Positions 1 to 6,483 of a stretch of 10,614 nt of DNA are shown one piece after another. Origin of the DNA: an uncultured Ignavibacteriota bacterium (GTDB lineage: Bacteria > Bacteroidota > Ignavibacteria > Tepidaquicellales > Tepidaquicellaceae); the NCBI GenBank assembly GCA_937915485.1, contig CALGII010000165.1, positions 1 to 10,614 on the forward strand, read 5' to 3'. How positions within the stretch are numbered: the first letter of the stretch is position 1; each line of letters starts with the position of its first letter. Below the pieces are notes generated by a model, which saw only the letters and a program-made list of their open reading frames with translations, was not told the DNA's origin and searched no databases. Position numbers and translations under genes: made by a program.

Positions 1-20
1 ACCAATTCCGCCACTCGGGC
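1..20 (-). tRNA. tRNA-Leu, 5' end only, truncated by window edge
   Basis: The minus strand from position 20 leftwards reads GCCCGAGTGGCGGAATTGGT. This is the characteristic 5' acceptor strand, T8, G9 and D-arm start of bacterial leucine tRNAs. Only about 20 of the roughly 85 bases are inside the window, so the anticodon, the long variable arm and the 3' end cannot be seen. The leucine identity rests on the similarity of this D-arm to known tRNA-Leu genes. A serine or other class II tRNA is less likely but not excluded. Confidence 0.7.
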
Positions 21-51
21 TTATCTTCAAACTTTTTATGAACTCTTTATA

Positions 52-103
52 CTGCACGATCCCGACCAAGCCGGGACGCCTCTACCAATTCCGCCACGCG
101 GGA
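52..103 (-). pseudogene. broken tRNA-Leu-like 5' fragment
   Basis: The minus strand from 103 downwards starts TCCCGCGTGGCGGAATTGG and so repeats the 5' end of the neighbouring tRNA-Leu, 83 bases upstream of it. A plausible anticodon arm follows (stem TCCCG/CGGGA, loop GCTTGGT). The resemblance to a tRNA then stops at about position 52. There is no T arm with a TTC-purine-A loop, and no 3' strand matching the acceptor before the next tRNA begins. Other defects fit decay: one mismatched D-stem pair, C instead of the near-universal U at position 33, and an apparent TTG anticodon that is not a leucine anticodon. I read it as a truncated pseudo-tRNA. A functional but very divergent tRNA-like RNA is a weaker alternative. 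Confidence 0.5.
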
Positions 104-225
104 TTTATCTCAATTTTAAAAAGAACTCGCGTGTTTTTCAGAATCATAAAAATACTTAATTTGACATTCTCTTACAATCCGAATCATACCGACCATGCTT
201 CCAACGAACAGATTGCATTTTTTTG

Positions 226-263
226 AAAAAGAAAAACCCGGTACACGAATTAATTCCCGGGTT
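226..263 (-). terminator. rho-independent terminator of the propeller-repeat gene
   Basis: A 7-bp stem (AACCCGG at 235-241 pairing with CCGGGTT at 257-263) is followed on the minus strand by the T-rich run TTTTTCTTTTTC. It lies just beyond the stop codon at 281 in the correct orientation. The loop is fairly long (15 nt), so strength is uncertain. Confidence 0.7.
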
Positions 264-280
264 ATAAATAAGGTAATAAT

Positions 281-535
281 TTACTTCACAAGCATCATTC
301 TCTTTACGTCTGTGAATTCTCCGGCTTCAAGTTTATAAAAGTAAACTCCTGATGAAAGTCCGGACGCATTCCAGTCAACGCTGTATGAGCCTGCTTTCAT
401 CGTTCCGCTCACGAGCGCGTCAACTTCACGTCCCGCCAAATCATAAATTTTCAGACTCACGAATCCATCCTTCTTTATGCCGAATTTTATGCTCGTCGAA
501 GGATTAAACGGATTAGGATAATTTTGAGAAAGTGT
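281..535 (-). repeat. T9SS sorting-tail repeat, copy A
   Basis: This is the 3' end of the propeller-repeat gene. It is about 92% identical by eye, without gaps over about 240 bp, to copy B at 2080-2334, which ends the LamG/P-domain gene. The similarity ends at the stop codon and does not continue into the terminator region, so the shared unit is the coding region of the sorting domain only. Confidence 0.85.
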
Positions 536-1639
536 GTATTTGTACGGCATGTTTTCATTAATGGCTTTTATTCCTGTTGGAAGCCCCCATCTTGCAATAT
601 TACTCGCAAGTGTCGTACCTGCCATTGTGAATTGACCGCCGACAAAAAGCGAATTGCTGTTTGCTTCAAGGCCTAAGACGCCATTGCCATTTGTGCCGCC
701 GCCAATGGATGACCAGGCGCTTCCGTTCCATTTTGCAATATTACCTGCGCTTACACCTCCTGCAGAACTAAATATTCCGCCGACAATCAGTTCGTTGTTG
801 TAGACAGTAAGAGTATTAACCTGCCTGTCGCCGCTTCCTGTTATCCCGCTTCCAAGCGGCGACCAAGAGCTTCCGTTCCATTTGGCTATGTAACTTGCGG
901 AATCCCCGCCTGCCATCGAAAACCACCCGCCTGCGATTAAATTGTTGTTATATACTTTCAAAGCATATACAAAACTGTTCATACCGCTTCCAAGAGGCGA
1001 CCAGGTTGTACCATTCCATTTAGCAATAAAATTTGCAGGAACAGTGCCCGCTGCCAGGAATTGACCGCCCGCTATCAGTTCGTTGTTAAAAACAGTAAGA
1101 TTACATACCCTTACGTCCATGCCGCCCGGAAACGCCGACCAGGATGTTCCGTTCCATTTGGCAATATGATTAGCGGGCGTGCCGCCCGCCGATGTGAAAT
1201 CTCCGCCCGCTATAAGTTCGTTGTTATATACGGACAAAGTAACAACAACATTATTAGTTCCGCTTCCGAGAGGCGACCAGGATGTTCCGTTCCATTTGGC
1301 AATGTTACTTGCGCTTACACCGCCTGCGGTTGTGAACATGCCGCCGGCTATAAGTTCTCCGTTATATACCGTCAATCCGATAACGAATGTAGCGGTTCCC
1401 GATAATCCGCTGCCGAGCGGCGACCAGGATGTACCGTTCCATTTCGCTATAGCCTTAATATTTTCGCCGCCGGCCATAGTAAACGATCCACCCGCTATAA
1501 GTTCATTATTATACATTATCAGATTGGTAACAATATTATTCGTCCCGCTTCCGAGAGGCGACCATGTTTGTGAGTAAGAAAATTCAGACGTGATAAGTGC
1601 AAAGAAAAAAGAAATGAGAAGAAATATCAATTTTTTCAT
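281..1639 (-). CDS. secreted beta-propeller-repeat protein with T9SS C-terminal domain
   Basis: This 452-residue protein is predicted to be exported by the Sec pathway and then by the type IX system to the cell surface or medium. Residues 1-24 form a signal peptide (MKK start, hydrophobic core, likely cleavage after SYSQ). Residues 25-352 contain seven tandem repeats of 44-50 residues, each with WSPLGSG, YNNELIAGG, FTxAGG and IAKWNG-type blocks. This pattern is expected of a seven-bladed propeller. Residues 368-452 are a type A T9SS sorting domain (NYPNPFNPST at the start, conserved basic C-terminal end MMLVK). The ATG at 1639 is supported by a GGAAGGA Shine-Dalgarno at 1646-1652. The gene stands alone, with a terminator at 226-263. 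No catalytic motif is visible, so the binding target or role is unknown. Confidence 0.88.
   Translation of the reverse strand: MKKLIFLLISFFFALITSEFSYSQTWSPLGSGTNNIVTNLIMYNNELIAGGSFTMAGGENIKAIAKWNGTSWSPLGSGLSGTATFVIGLTVYNGELIAGGMFTTAGGVSASNIAKWNGTSWSPLGSGTNNVVVTLSVYNNELIAGGDFTSAGGTPANHIAKWNGTSWSAFPGGMDVRVCNLTVFNNELIAGGQFLAAGTVPANFIAKWNGTTWSPLGSGMNSFVYALKVYNNNLIAGGWFSMAGGDSASYIAKWNGSSWSPLGSGITGSGDRQVNTLTVYNNELIVGGIFSSAGGVSAGNIAKWNGSAWSSIGGGTNGNGVLGLEANSNSLFVGGQFTMAGTTLASNIARWGLPTGIKAINENMPYKYTLSQNYPNPFNPSTSIKFGIKKDGFVSLKIYDLAGREVDALVSGTMKAGSYSVDWNASGLSSGVYFYKLEAGEFTDVKRMMLVK
584..1567 (-). repeat. seven tandem 44-50-codon repeats (propeller blades)
   Basis: Seven consecutive coding repeats of about 138 bp each fill codons 25-352. 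The most conserved DNA segment is the one encoding AKWNGTSWSPLGSG. It recurs nearly unchanged at 716-740, 869-893, 1007-1031, 1142-1168, 1286-1310 and 1433-1457. The fourth repeat (WSAFPGGM) and seventh repeat (WSSIGGG, AN-rich centre) are the most divergent. The DNA similarity points to expansion by internal duplication. Confidence 0.85.
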
Positions 1640-1652
1640 TTGAAGTCCTTCC

Positions 1653-1920
1653 GTGAATTTATGTTACTGTAATATTAATGATTTCGTTTATTACAAAACA
1701 CAGATAATATTTTCCGCTAATATGTGCTACACGGGTATATAAATAATAGTCGGCAGCTGTCAGTACGGGTTTTTATTCAACCTCTTTTATGAAGTAAATC
1801 CAAAAAGCATTTATCAGCAAGATTCAGAAAAAGATTTTTCATAACTCAACAGTGCTTCGTAACGCCATAAGAACAAAATAATATCTGACGTACCGCAATA
1901 TAAACATTTAATTCAAAACA
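1653..1920. other. AT-rich intergenic stretch, no gene seen
   Basis: I find no convincing reading frame, RNA gene or strong promoter in this stretch. It should contain the promoter of the minus-strand propeller gene. The minus strand offers AT-rich -10-like hexamers (TATTAT near 1706-1711, TAATAT near 1673-1678), but none has a well-placed -35 partner, so I do not call one. Confidence 0.5.
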
Positions 1921-2000
1921 AAGTCGGGATTGCCTGTAAGGGCAGTATCGGTTCTCCGACGCGGTGAAAGACTCGCCGTGGTGAGCGGACAATCCCGGGC
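1921..2000. repeat. GC-rich palindromic multi-hairpin element of unknown function
   Basis: An 8-bp perfect stem (CGGGATTG at 1925-1932 with CAATCCCG at 1990-1997) encloses a GC-rich interior set in AT-rich flanks. Inside are smaller possible stems: TCGG/CCGA with loop TTCT near 1949-1960, and CTCGC/GTGAG with loop CGTG near 1972-1985. The last contains a G-T pair that would be an A-C mismatch in minus-strand RNA, so the plus-strand fold is slightly better. The closed unit is 73 nt. It has no T-loop or anticodon arm that would make it a tRNA, and I do not recognise a known riboswitch. A REP-like or MITE-like palindromic repeat, or a structured RNA, are the main options. Confidence 0.5.
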
Positions 2001-2037
2001 AAAACAAAAACCCTCTGATACATCGTATCAGAGGGTT
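2001..2037 (-). terminator. strong rho-independent terminator of the LamG/P-domain gene
   Basis: A perfect 13-bp stem (AACCCTCTGATAC at 2009-2021 pairing with GTATCAGAGGGTT at 2025-2037) has a 3-nt loop. On the minus strand it is followed by TTTTTGTTTT (2001-2010). It lies 42 bases past the stop codon at 2080, in the right orientation. Confidence 0.93.
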
Positions 2038-2079
2038 ATTAATTTTAAATTGTAACTTTCTGATTATTAAATGAATTTC

Positions 2080-2334
2080 TTACTTCACAAGCATCATTCT
2101 CTTTACGTCGGTGAATTCTCCGGCATCAAGTTTATAAAAGTAAACTCCGGACGAAAGACCGGACGCGTTCCAGTCAACGCTGTATGAGCCCGCTTTCATC
2201 GTTCCGCTCACGAGTGAGGCAACTTCACGTCCCGCCAAGTCATAAATTTTCAGACTCACGAATCCGTTCTTTTTTATGCCGAACTTTATGCTCGTCGACG
2301 GATTGAAAGGATTCGGATAATTCTGCTCGAGCGA
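2080..2334 (-). repeat. T9SS sorting-tail repeat, copy B
   Basis: This is the partner of copy A at 281-535. The encoded 85-residue tails differ at about six positions (79 of 85 identical). A block of about 30 residues from LVSGTMKAG through VYFYKL is identical in both. Confidence 0.85.
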
Positions 2335-4335
2335 ATATCTGTCAGGTACCGTTCCCGAAACCAGATTGACGCCCGTTGCAGTAGTGAACTTGATTCCCCA
2401 GCCCTGCAAAATACCGACGTCGTTCGTAGCGTTATCCTTGCAGGTAAGAATCCAGTTTCCCTGAGCGGACGTGTTGAAACTGTTCAACTGCGATACGGTC
2501 TTCAGAAAACCCCACGGCGGGAGATACGCATTATCTGTCGGCATGTAAGAAAAATTATCCGAGAAAAACGTAAGCACGTTCTTTCCGCCGCCGCCGTTTG
2601 TTACGATTATGTTCCTTTCGACTCCGCTCGGCGCTCTCAGAGTTACTATAAGGTCACCGACATAAGAATGCTGAATTGATAAAAACAATTCAAGAGAGGT
2701 CACGTAACCTGAAACTCCCTGTATCACAAGCGTGTCCTGTAACCCGGCCGGGTTGTTGTCGGGAATCGTGCCGAACGGATATCTGCAGTAATAACTTCCC
2801 GGGAACGGATTCGGCGACGCAGCGCGGTTTATAACCGTGCTGTGCGACTGAAACGCGCTGCTGTAAGCGCCCGTCGTGTTGTCATTAGAGTAAGCGCTGA
2901 GACGGCAATTATTTACGCCCCCGCTGTTGAACGAAGCCGCTATTCCGCTCGTCGAGGTAAAATTGTTCAGGTTGCCGTCAAAATTCCATAGGCACAGCAT
3001 GCCCGTCGGCGACGTGATTGACCGTCCCGAAACAAACATGTTCAGCAATATTTGCTGCTGCGTTAACTGCTGATTCCATATACGCAGTTCATCAATGTAT
3101 CCGTTAAACGGCAGGTTGTACAGCGCGGAACTTCCGATTAAAAGCGCGTCAGTGTTAGTCGGAAACGTATTAGGTATGATTGAGGTCGAACCGCCCTGCT
3201 TTCCGTTCTTGTAGAACCTGACCTGGAAAGTTGACCCCGATGTCATCCACGTAACGGCGATGTGGTTCCATACATTCGCCGTTAACGCCTGTCCCGTAGA
3301 GTTCAGCGCCACGTTCGTGCCTGTGCCGAAATACAGTTTTCCTCCCGGAGCCATTCCGAGTATGAACGATAATGACGAGAGGCTGCTGCCCTTCGACATA
3401 AATATCTGCTCGGAAGAAACAGAAATCGGTTTTATCCACATTTCTATGCTGCCGTCACTTGTTTGATTGAACACCGTGTTTGACGATACTGTAAGATAAT
3501 CGTACTGCGCGCCGTTGAACTTCATCGCGAAATTATACGGTATCGGCACGCCGAGAGACGTTTGTGTCGAAGCGGCGCTGCCGACGTATGATCCGTGATG
3601 ATATCCGAAGTAATCGAAAAACGTTGTTCCCGATGAATTGAAAGTCCACGTTGAAACCAGCCCGTTGTAATATGAGCCGTATGTCATTCTCTCCCACGAA
3701 TTCGCGTCTTCTCCGTCGCCGAGACCGACGAACCTGTTACACGCTATCTGATTTGCGGTTCTCGAACGCTTCCACAGCCTTACCTCATCTATCGTTCCTT
3801 GAAACACGTATGCGGGAAACGCCTGGCTTCCGCCGATTCTTATCGCGTCCGTGTTAACGTAAAATGTGGCGGGAGCAGTTGCCGCCGTTCCGCTCATCGC
3901 ACCGTTTATGAAAAACGATACCGTGTAATTAGCCGTCTTATTCCAACTTACGGCGACGTGAGTCCATTGATTCGCGGGCAGCGCAGCGCCGTCGCTGTTA
4001 AAAAACTCGGTGCTGCCGATGCGCAAAAACAATTTTCCGCTTGAACCGTAAATCCCGAAAAGAAAAGAGACGTTTGTTGAGGCGCCTTTTGATATTATGC
4101 TTTTCGTCGTTCCTGTTGTAGATGTCGGGTTAATCCACGCTTCGAGCGTTCCCGCCGTATCGATGTTAAAATCCGGATGGTTTGGAACGTTGCCGTAACT
4201 CATAGACAGACCCAATCCCCCGAGATATGAATTGTGATTTTGTATTCCGTACTCGTCGGTTATATTCTGTCCGGATAGATTTCCTATTGATAAGAAGAAA
4301 ATAATGATTAAAGAAAAGTATAAACCCTTTTTCAT
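2080..4335 (-). CDS. secreted protein: two LamG-like domains, P-domain, T9SS sorting domain
   Basis: The 751-residue product is predicted to be secreted through Sec and T9SS. Residues 1-23 are a signal peptide ending SGQ. Residues about 45-195 and 275-430 are two concanavalin-A/LamG-like jellyroll domains, each with an LEAWI/IEMWI strand, a WxHxAVxW motif and an IDEVRLW/IDELRIW strand. These domains usually bind carbohydrate or protein ligands. Residues about 525-655 resemble a proprotein-convertase P-domain (DLIVTLRAPSG, GNWIL, GILQGWGIKF), here without a protease domain in the same protein. Residues 667-751 are the T9SS tail. The ATG at 4335 has an AGGAGG Shine-Dalgarno at 4340-4345, and a promoter lies at 4383-4411. 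It has no visible catalytic site, so an adhesive or structural role is likelier than an enzymatic one. Confidence 0.9.
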   Translation of the reverse strand: MKKGLYFSLIIIFFLSIGNLSGQNITDEYGIQNHNSYLGGLGLSMSYGNVPNHPDFNIDTAGTLEAWINPTSTTGTTKSIISKGASTNVSFLFGIYGSSGKLFLRIGSTEFFNSDGAALPANQWTHVAVSWNKTANYTVSFFINGAMSGTAATAPATFYVNTDAIRIGGSQAFPAYVFQGTIDEVRLWKRSRTANQIACNRFVGLGDGEDANSWERMTYGSYYNGLVSTWTFNSSGTTFFDYFGYHHGSYVGSAASTQTSLGVPIPYNFAMKFNGAQYDYLTVSSNTVFNQTSDGSIEMWIKPISVSSEQIFMSKGSSLSSLSFILGMAPGGKLYFGTGTNVALNSTGQALTANVWNHIAVTWMTSGSTFQVRFYKNGKQGGSTSIIPNTFPTNTDALLIGSSALYNLPFNGYIDELRIWNQQLTQQQILLNMFVSGRSITSPTGMLCLWNFDGNLNNFTSTSGIAASFNSGGVNNCRLSAYSNDNTTGAYSSAFQSHSTVINRAASPNPFPGSYYCRYPFGTIPDNNPAGLQDTLVIQGVSGYVTSLELFLSIQHSYVGDLIVTLRAPSGVERNIIVTNGGGGKNVLTFFSDNFSYMPTDNAYLPPWGFLKTVSQLNSFNTSAQGNWILTCKDNATNDVGILQGWGIKFTTATGVNLVSGTVPDRYSLEQNYPNPFNPSTSIKFGIKKNGFVSLKIYDLAGREVASLVSGTMKAGSYSVDWNASGLSSGVYFYKLDAGEFTDVKRMMLVK

Positions 4336-4382
4336 GAAACCTCCTACGTAAGGTTAGAAAAAAAATATTTGTTACTTTTCGT

Positions 4383-4411
4383 AATATACAAAAAGAATTG
4401 TAATTTGTTAA
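4383..4411 (-). promoter_or_regulatory. sigma70-like promoter for the LamG/P-domain gene
   Basis: On the minus strand, TTAACA (4406-4411, five of six to TTGACA) and TATATT (4383-4388, five of six to TATAAT) are separated by exactly 17 bp. They are placed to give a leader of about 40 nt before the ATG at 4335. This group often uses a different promoter consensus (TTTG / TAnnTTTG), so the call is tentative. Confidence 0.5.
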
Positions 4412-4474
4412 TCCTATTGTTGGGTGACTTTTTTTTGTGCGGATTACTTATGAAACATCGGAGAAAACAGTGTG

Positions 4475-6436
4475 TTATTTCCTCATATAGATTAGTATCG
4501 CGGAGATATCCGAAGGCCGTACGCCCGCTATTCGCGCCGCCTGCCCTATCGAGCGCGGTTTTATCTTCATCAGTTTGTCAAGCGCTTCGGACGAAATTGA
4601 TTTTATTTTTTCGTACTTGAAATTTTGCGGGATTCTCAGATTTTCGTTTTTCTCGAAACTCTCAGCCTGCTCTTCCTGACGTTTTATATACCCTTCATAC
4701 TTAATTTCTATTTCGATTTGCCCGAGAACGTCGTCGTTTTTTTTCAATTCCTCCGCCAAACCGTTGCCGGTAAAGGTTTCCAGCGATATCAAATCCTTTA
4801 TCGATACCTCGCTTCTCCGGAGAATGTTCGAAAGAAAATCGTTCTGTGAAATCGGACTGGAGTTTTTATCGTTCAGCATCGTGTTTACGGAACTTGGGCT
4901 TATAGTATGCGATTTAAAATACTTCACGCCTTCTTCAATTAGTGTCCTTTTATCATTTAAATAATTCAAGTATTTCTCCTCAACAAGGTCGAGTTCTCTT
5001 CCCCTCTCCATCAAACGCAAAACCGCGTTATCCTGTCTTAACAACAGCCTGTATTCCGCGGACGAAGTAAACATCCTGTAAGGCTCATCCGGTACTTTAA
5101 TAATCAAATCATCTATCAAAACTCCGATATAAGCCTCGTTCCTTTTTAATATAAATGGCTCTTTTTTCAATAGTTTAAGTGCCGAATTAATTCCTGCCGC
5201 CAAACCTTGCGCAGCCGCCTCTTCGTATCCCGATGTACCGTTAATCTGTCCTGCGTTGTACAATCCGGAAACGATTTTCGTCTCGAGAGTCGGAAAAATC
5301 TGAAAAGTCGGGAAAAAATCATACTCAACGGCATAGCCCTGCTTCAATAATCGTACATTTTCGAGCCCTGGAACAGTTCTGGCGGCTTTTTCCTGTACTT
5401 CAAAAGGAAGGCTTGTTGAAAATCCGTTCATATAAATCGTATCGCCGTCAAGCGTTTCCGGTTCGAGAAAAATCTGGTGCCTGGGCTTATCCGAAAAACG
5501 GGAAATTTTATCTTCGATTGACGGGCAATAGCGCGGACCGATCCCTTTTATCCTTCCCGTAAACATTGGCGAGTCGTCAAACCCTGTTCGAAGTATATCG
5601 TGAGTCTGTTCATTCGTGTGCGTCAGAAAACAGTCAATTTGTTTCTGCGCAGGAAAATTCTTTTTATCCAAAATCGTTCTGAAAGAAAACGGTGTAGGAT
5701 TTTTGTCGCCCGGTTGAATTTCCGTCTTTGAAAAATCGATTGTGTTTTTGTCCAGCCTCGGCGGCGTACCTGTTTTCAGGCGCCCCGTTACGAAGCCCAT
5801 TTTGCGGAGACATTCGGAAAGTCCCGTCGCGGATCTTTCGTCCATTCGTCCGCCTTCAACCGTATTTCTTCCGGTGTGCATTATCGCATTTAAAAAAGTA
5901 CCCGAGGTTATTATAACCGACCGGCAGGAATATTCATAACCAAGTTCCGTCTTGATTCCTTTCACAAAATATTTGTAATCTCCGTCCCCTTCGAATTCCC
6001 CGACGAGAATTTCCTTTACCATATCCTGAATTATCGTGAGCCCGTTCCTTCCTTTTAAATGCTCTGCCGCGTGAAGAGAATAAAGATTCTTGTCAGACTG
6101 GCATCTTGGCGACCAGACTGCGGGACCTTTCGATTTGTTCAGCATTTTGAACTGAATCCCGGTTTCATCTGCGAGAATTCCCATCACACCGCCGAGCGCA
6201 TCGATTTCCTTTACAAGGTGCCCCTTCGCCGTACCGCCGATTGCGGGATTGCAACTCATTCTTCCGATTGCGTTTATATCCATCGTCACGATTCCAACGC
6301 GGAAACCCATTTTTTCAGCCGCGCAGGATGCCTCTATCCCGGCGTGACCGGCTCCGATTACAATAATATCGTAATATTTTTCTTCTTTTTTCGTCAAATT
6401 TCGCGTTTTTTCGTATGATTGTTTCACGTGAAACAA
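4475..6436 (-). CDS. mnmG: tRNA uridine-5-carboxymethylaminomethyl modification enzyme MnmG (GidA)
   Basis: MnmG works with the GTPase MnmE, using FAD, to install the carboxymethylaminomethyl group on the wobble uridine (U34) of certain tRNAs in the cytoplasm. The 653-residue length is normal. A Rossmann FAD-binding motif GAGHAG is at residues 28-33. The family blocks GRLKTGTPPR (218-227), YCPSIEDK (303-310) and NGTSGYEEAAAQG (399-411) are intact, and a C-terminal helical domain follows. There is no ATG before the FAD motif. The frame opens after an in-frame TGA inside the upstream parS, so the start must be TTG at 6436 (MFHVKQ), GTG at 6427 or a later TTG. An AGGGA at about 9 nt makes the GTG plausible. 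It is probably the last gene of a der-comM-mnmG cluster. No clear terminator is visible after it. Confidence 0.96.
   Translation of the reverse strand: MFHVKQSYEKTRNLTKKEEKYYDIIVIGAGHAGIEASCAAEKMGFRVGIVTMDINAIGRMSCNPAIGGTAKGHLVKEIDALGGVMGILADETGIQFKMLNKSKGPAVWSPRCQSDKNLYSLHAAEHLKGRNGLTIIQDMVKEILVGEFEGDGDYKYFVKGIKTELGYEYSCRSVIITSGTFLNAIMHTGRNTVEGGRMDERSATGLSECLRKMGFVTGRLKTGTPPRLDKNTIDFSKTEIQPGDKNPTPFSFRTILDKKNFPAQKQIDCFLTHTNEQTHDILRTGFDDSPMFTGRIKGIGPRYCPSIEDKISRFSDKPRHQIFLEPETLDGDTIYMNGFSTSLPFEVQEKAARTVPGLENVRLLKQGYAVEYDFFPTFQIFPTLETKIVSGLYNAGQINGTSGYEEAAAQGLAAGINSALKLLKKEPFILKRNEAYIGVLIDDLIIKVPDEPYRMFTSSAEYRLLLRQDNAVLRLMERGRELDLVEEKYLNYLNDKRTLIEEGVKYFKSHTISPSSVNTMLNDKNSSPISQNDFLSNILRRSEVSIKDLISLETFTGNGLAEELKKNDDVLGQIEIEIKYEGYIKRQEEQAESFEKNENLRIPQNFKYEKIKSISSEALDKLMKIKPRSIGQAARIAGVRPSDISAILIYMRK
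6420..6435. promoter_or_regulatory. parS site 1 (ParB-binding), inside the mnmG start
   Basis: The 16-bp perfect palindrome TGTTTCACGTGAAACA matches the bacterial parS consensus exactly. ParB (Spo0J) binds this site and spreads from it to organise origin segregation with ParA and SMC. Here the site overlaps the first codons of mnmG, where it encodes FHVK. Confidence 0.92.
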
Positions 6437-6453
6437 TCCCTGCTTTATAAAAC

Positions 6454-6469
6454 TGTTTCACGTGAAACA
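6454..6469. promoter_or_regulatory. parS site 2 (ParB-binding), in the comM-mnmG gap
   Basis: This is a second exact copy of TGTTTCACGTGAAACA, 34 bp from the first and inside the 47-bp gap between the comM stop and the mnmG start. Flanking bases differ from those of site 1, apart from an adjacent GAT-like context. Two perfect 16-mers so close together are very unlikely by chance. Confidence 0.92.
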
Positions 6470-6483
6470 TCGTTCCGTTTCGG

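Noticed and set aside
161..189. TTGACA on the plus strand followed by TCATAC as a promoter
   Set aside because: The -10 match is poor and no plus-strand gene lies downstream.
38..226. A 62-codon plus-strand open frame at the left edge
   Set aside because: It overlaps the tRNA-derived sequences antisense, has no ribosome-binding site or recognisable protein features, and fits chance.
1061..1577. Two overlapping plus-strand open frames opposite the propeller gene, with repetitive proteins
   Set aside because: Their repetitiveness is only the mirror of the minus-strand coding repeats. The minus strand has the signal peptide, Shine-Dalgarno, sorting domain and terminator.
1925..1997. The 73-nt palindromic element as a tRNA, given its near-perfect tRNA length and closing stem
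   Set aside because: Neither strand has a T-loop (TTC-purine-A) near the 3' end, a D-arm pattern or a usable anticodon arm.
4449..4460. TGAAACAT resembling half of a parS site downstream of mnmG
   Set aside because: Only one arm of the palindrome is present, which is expected by chance and is not a ParB target on its own.
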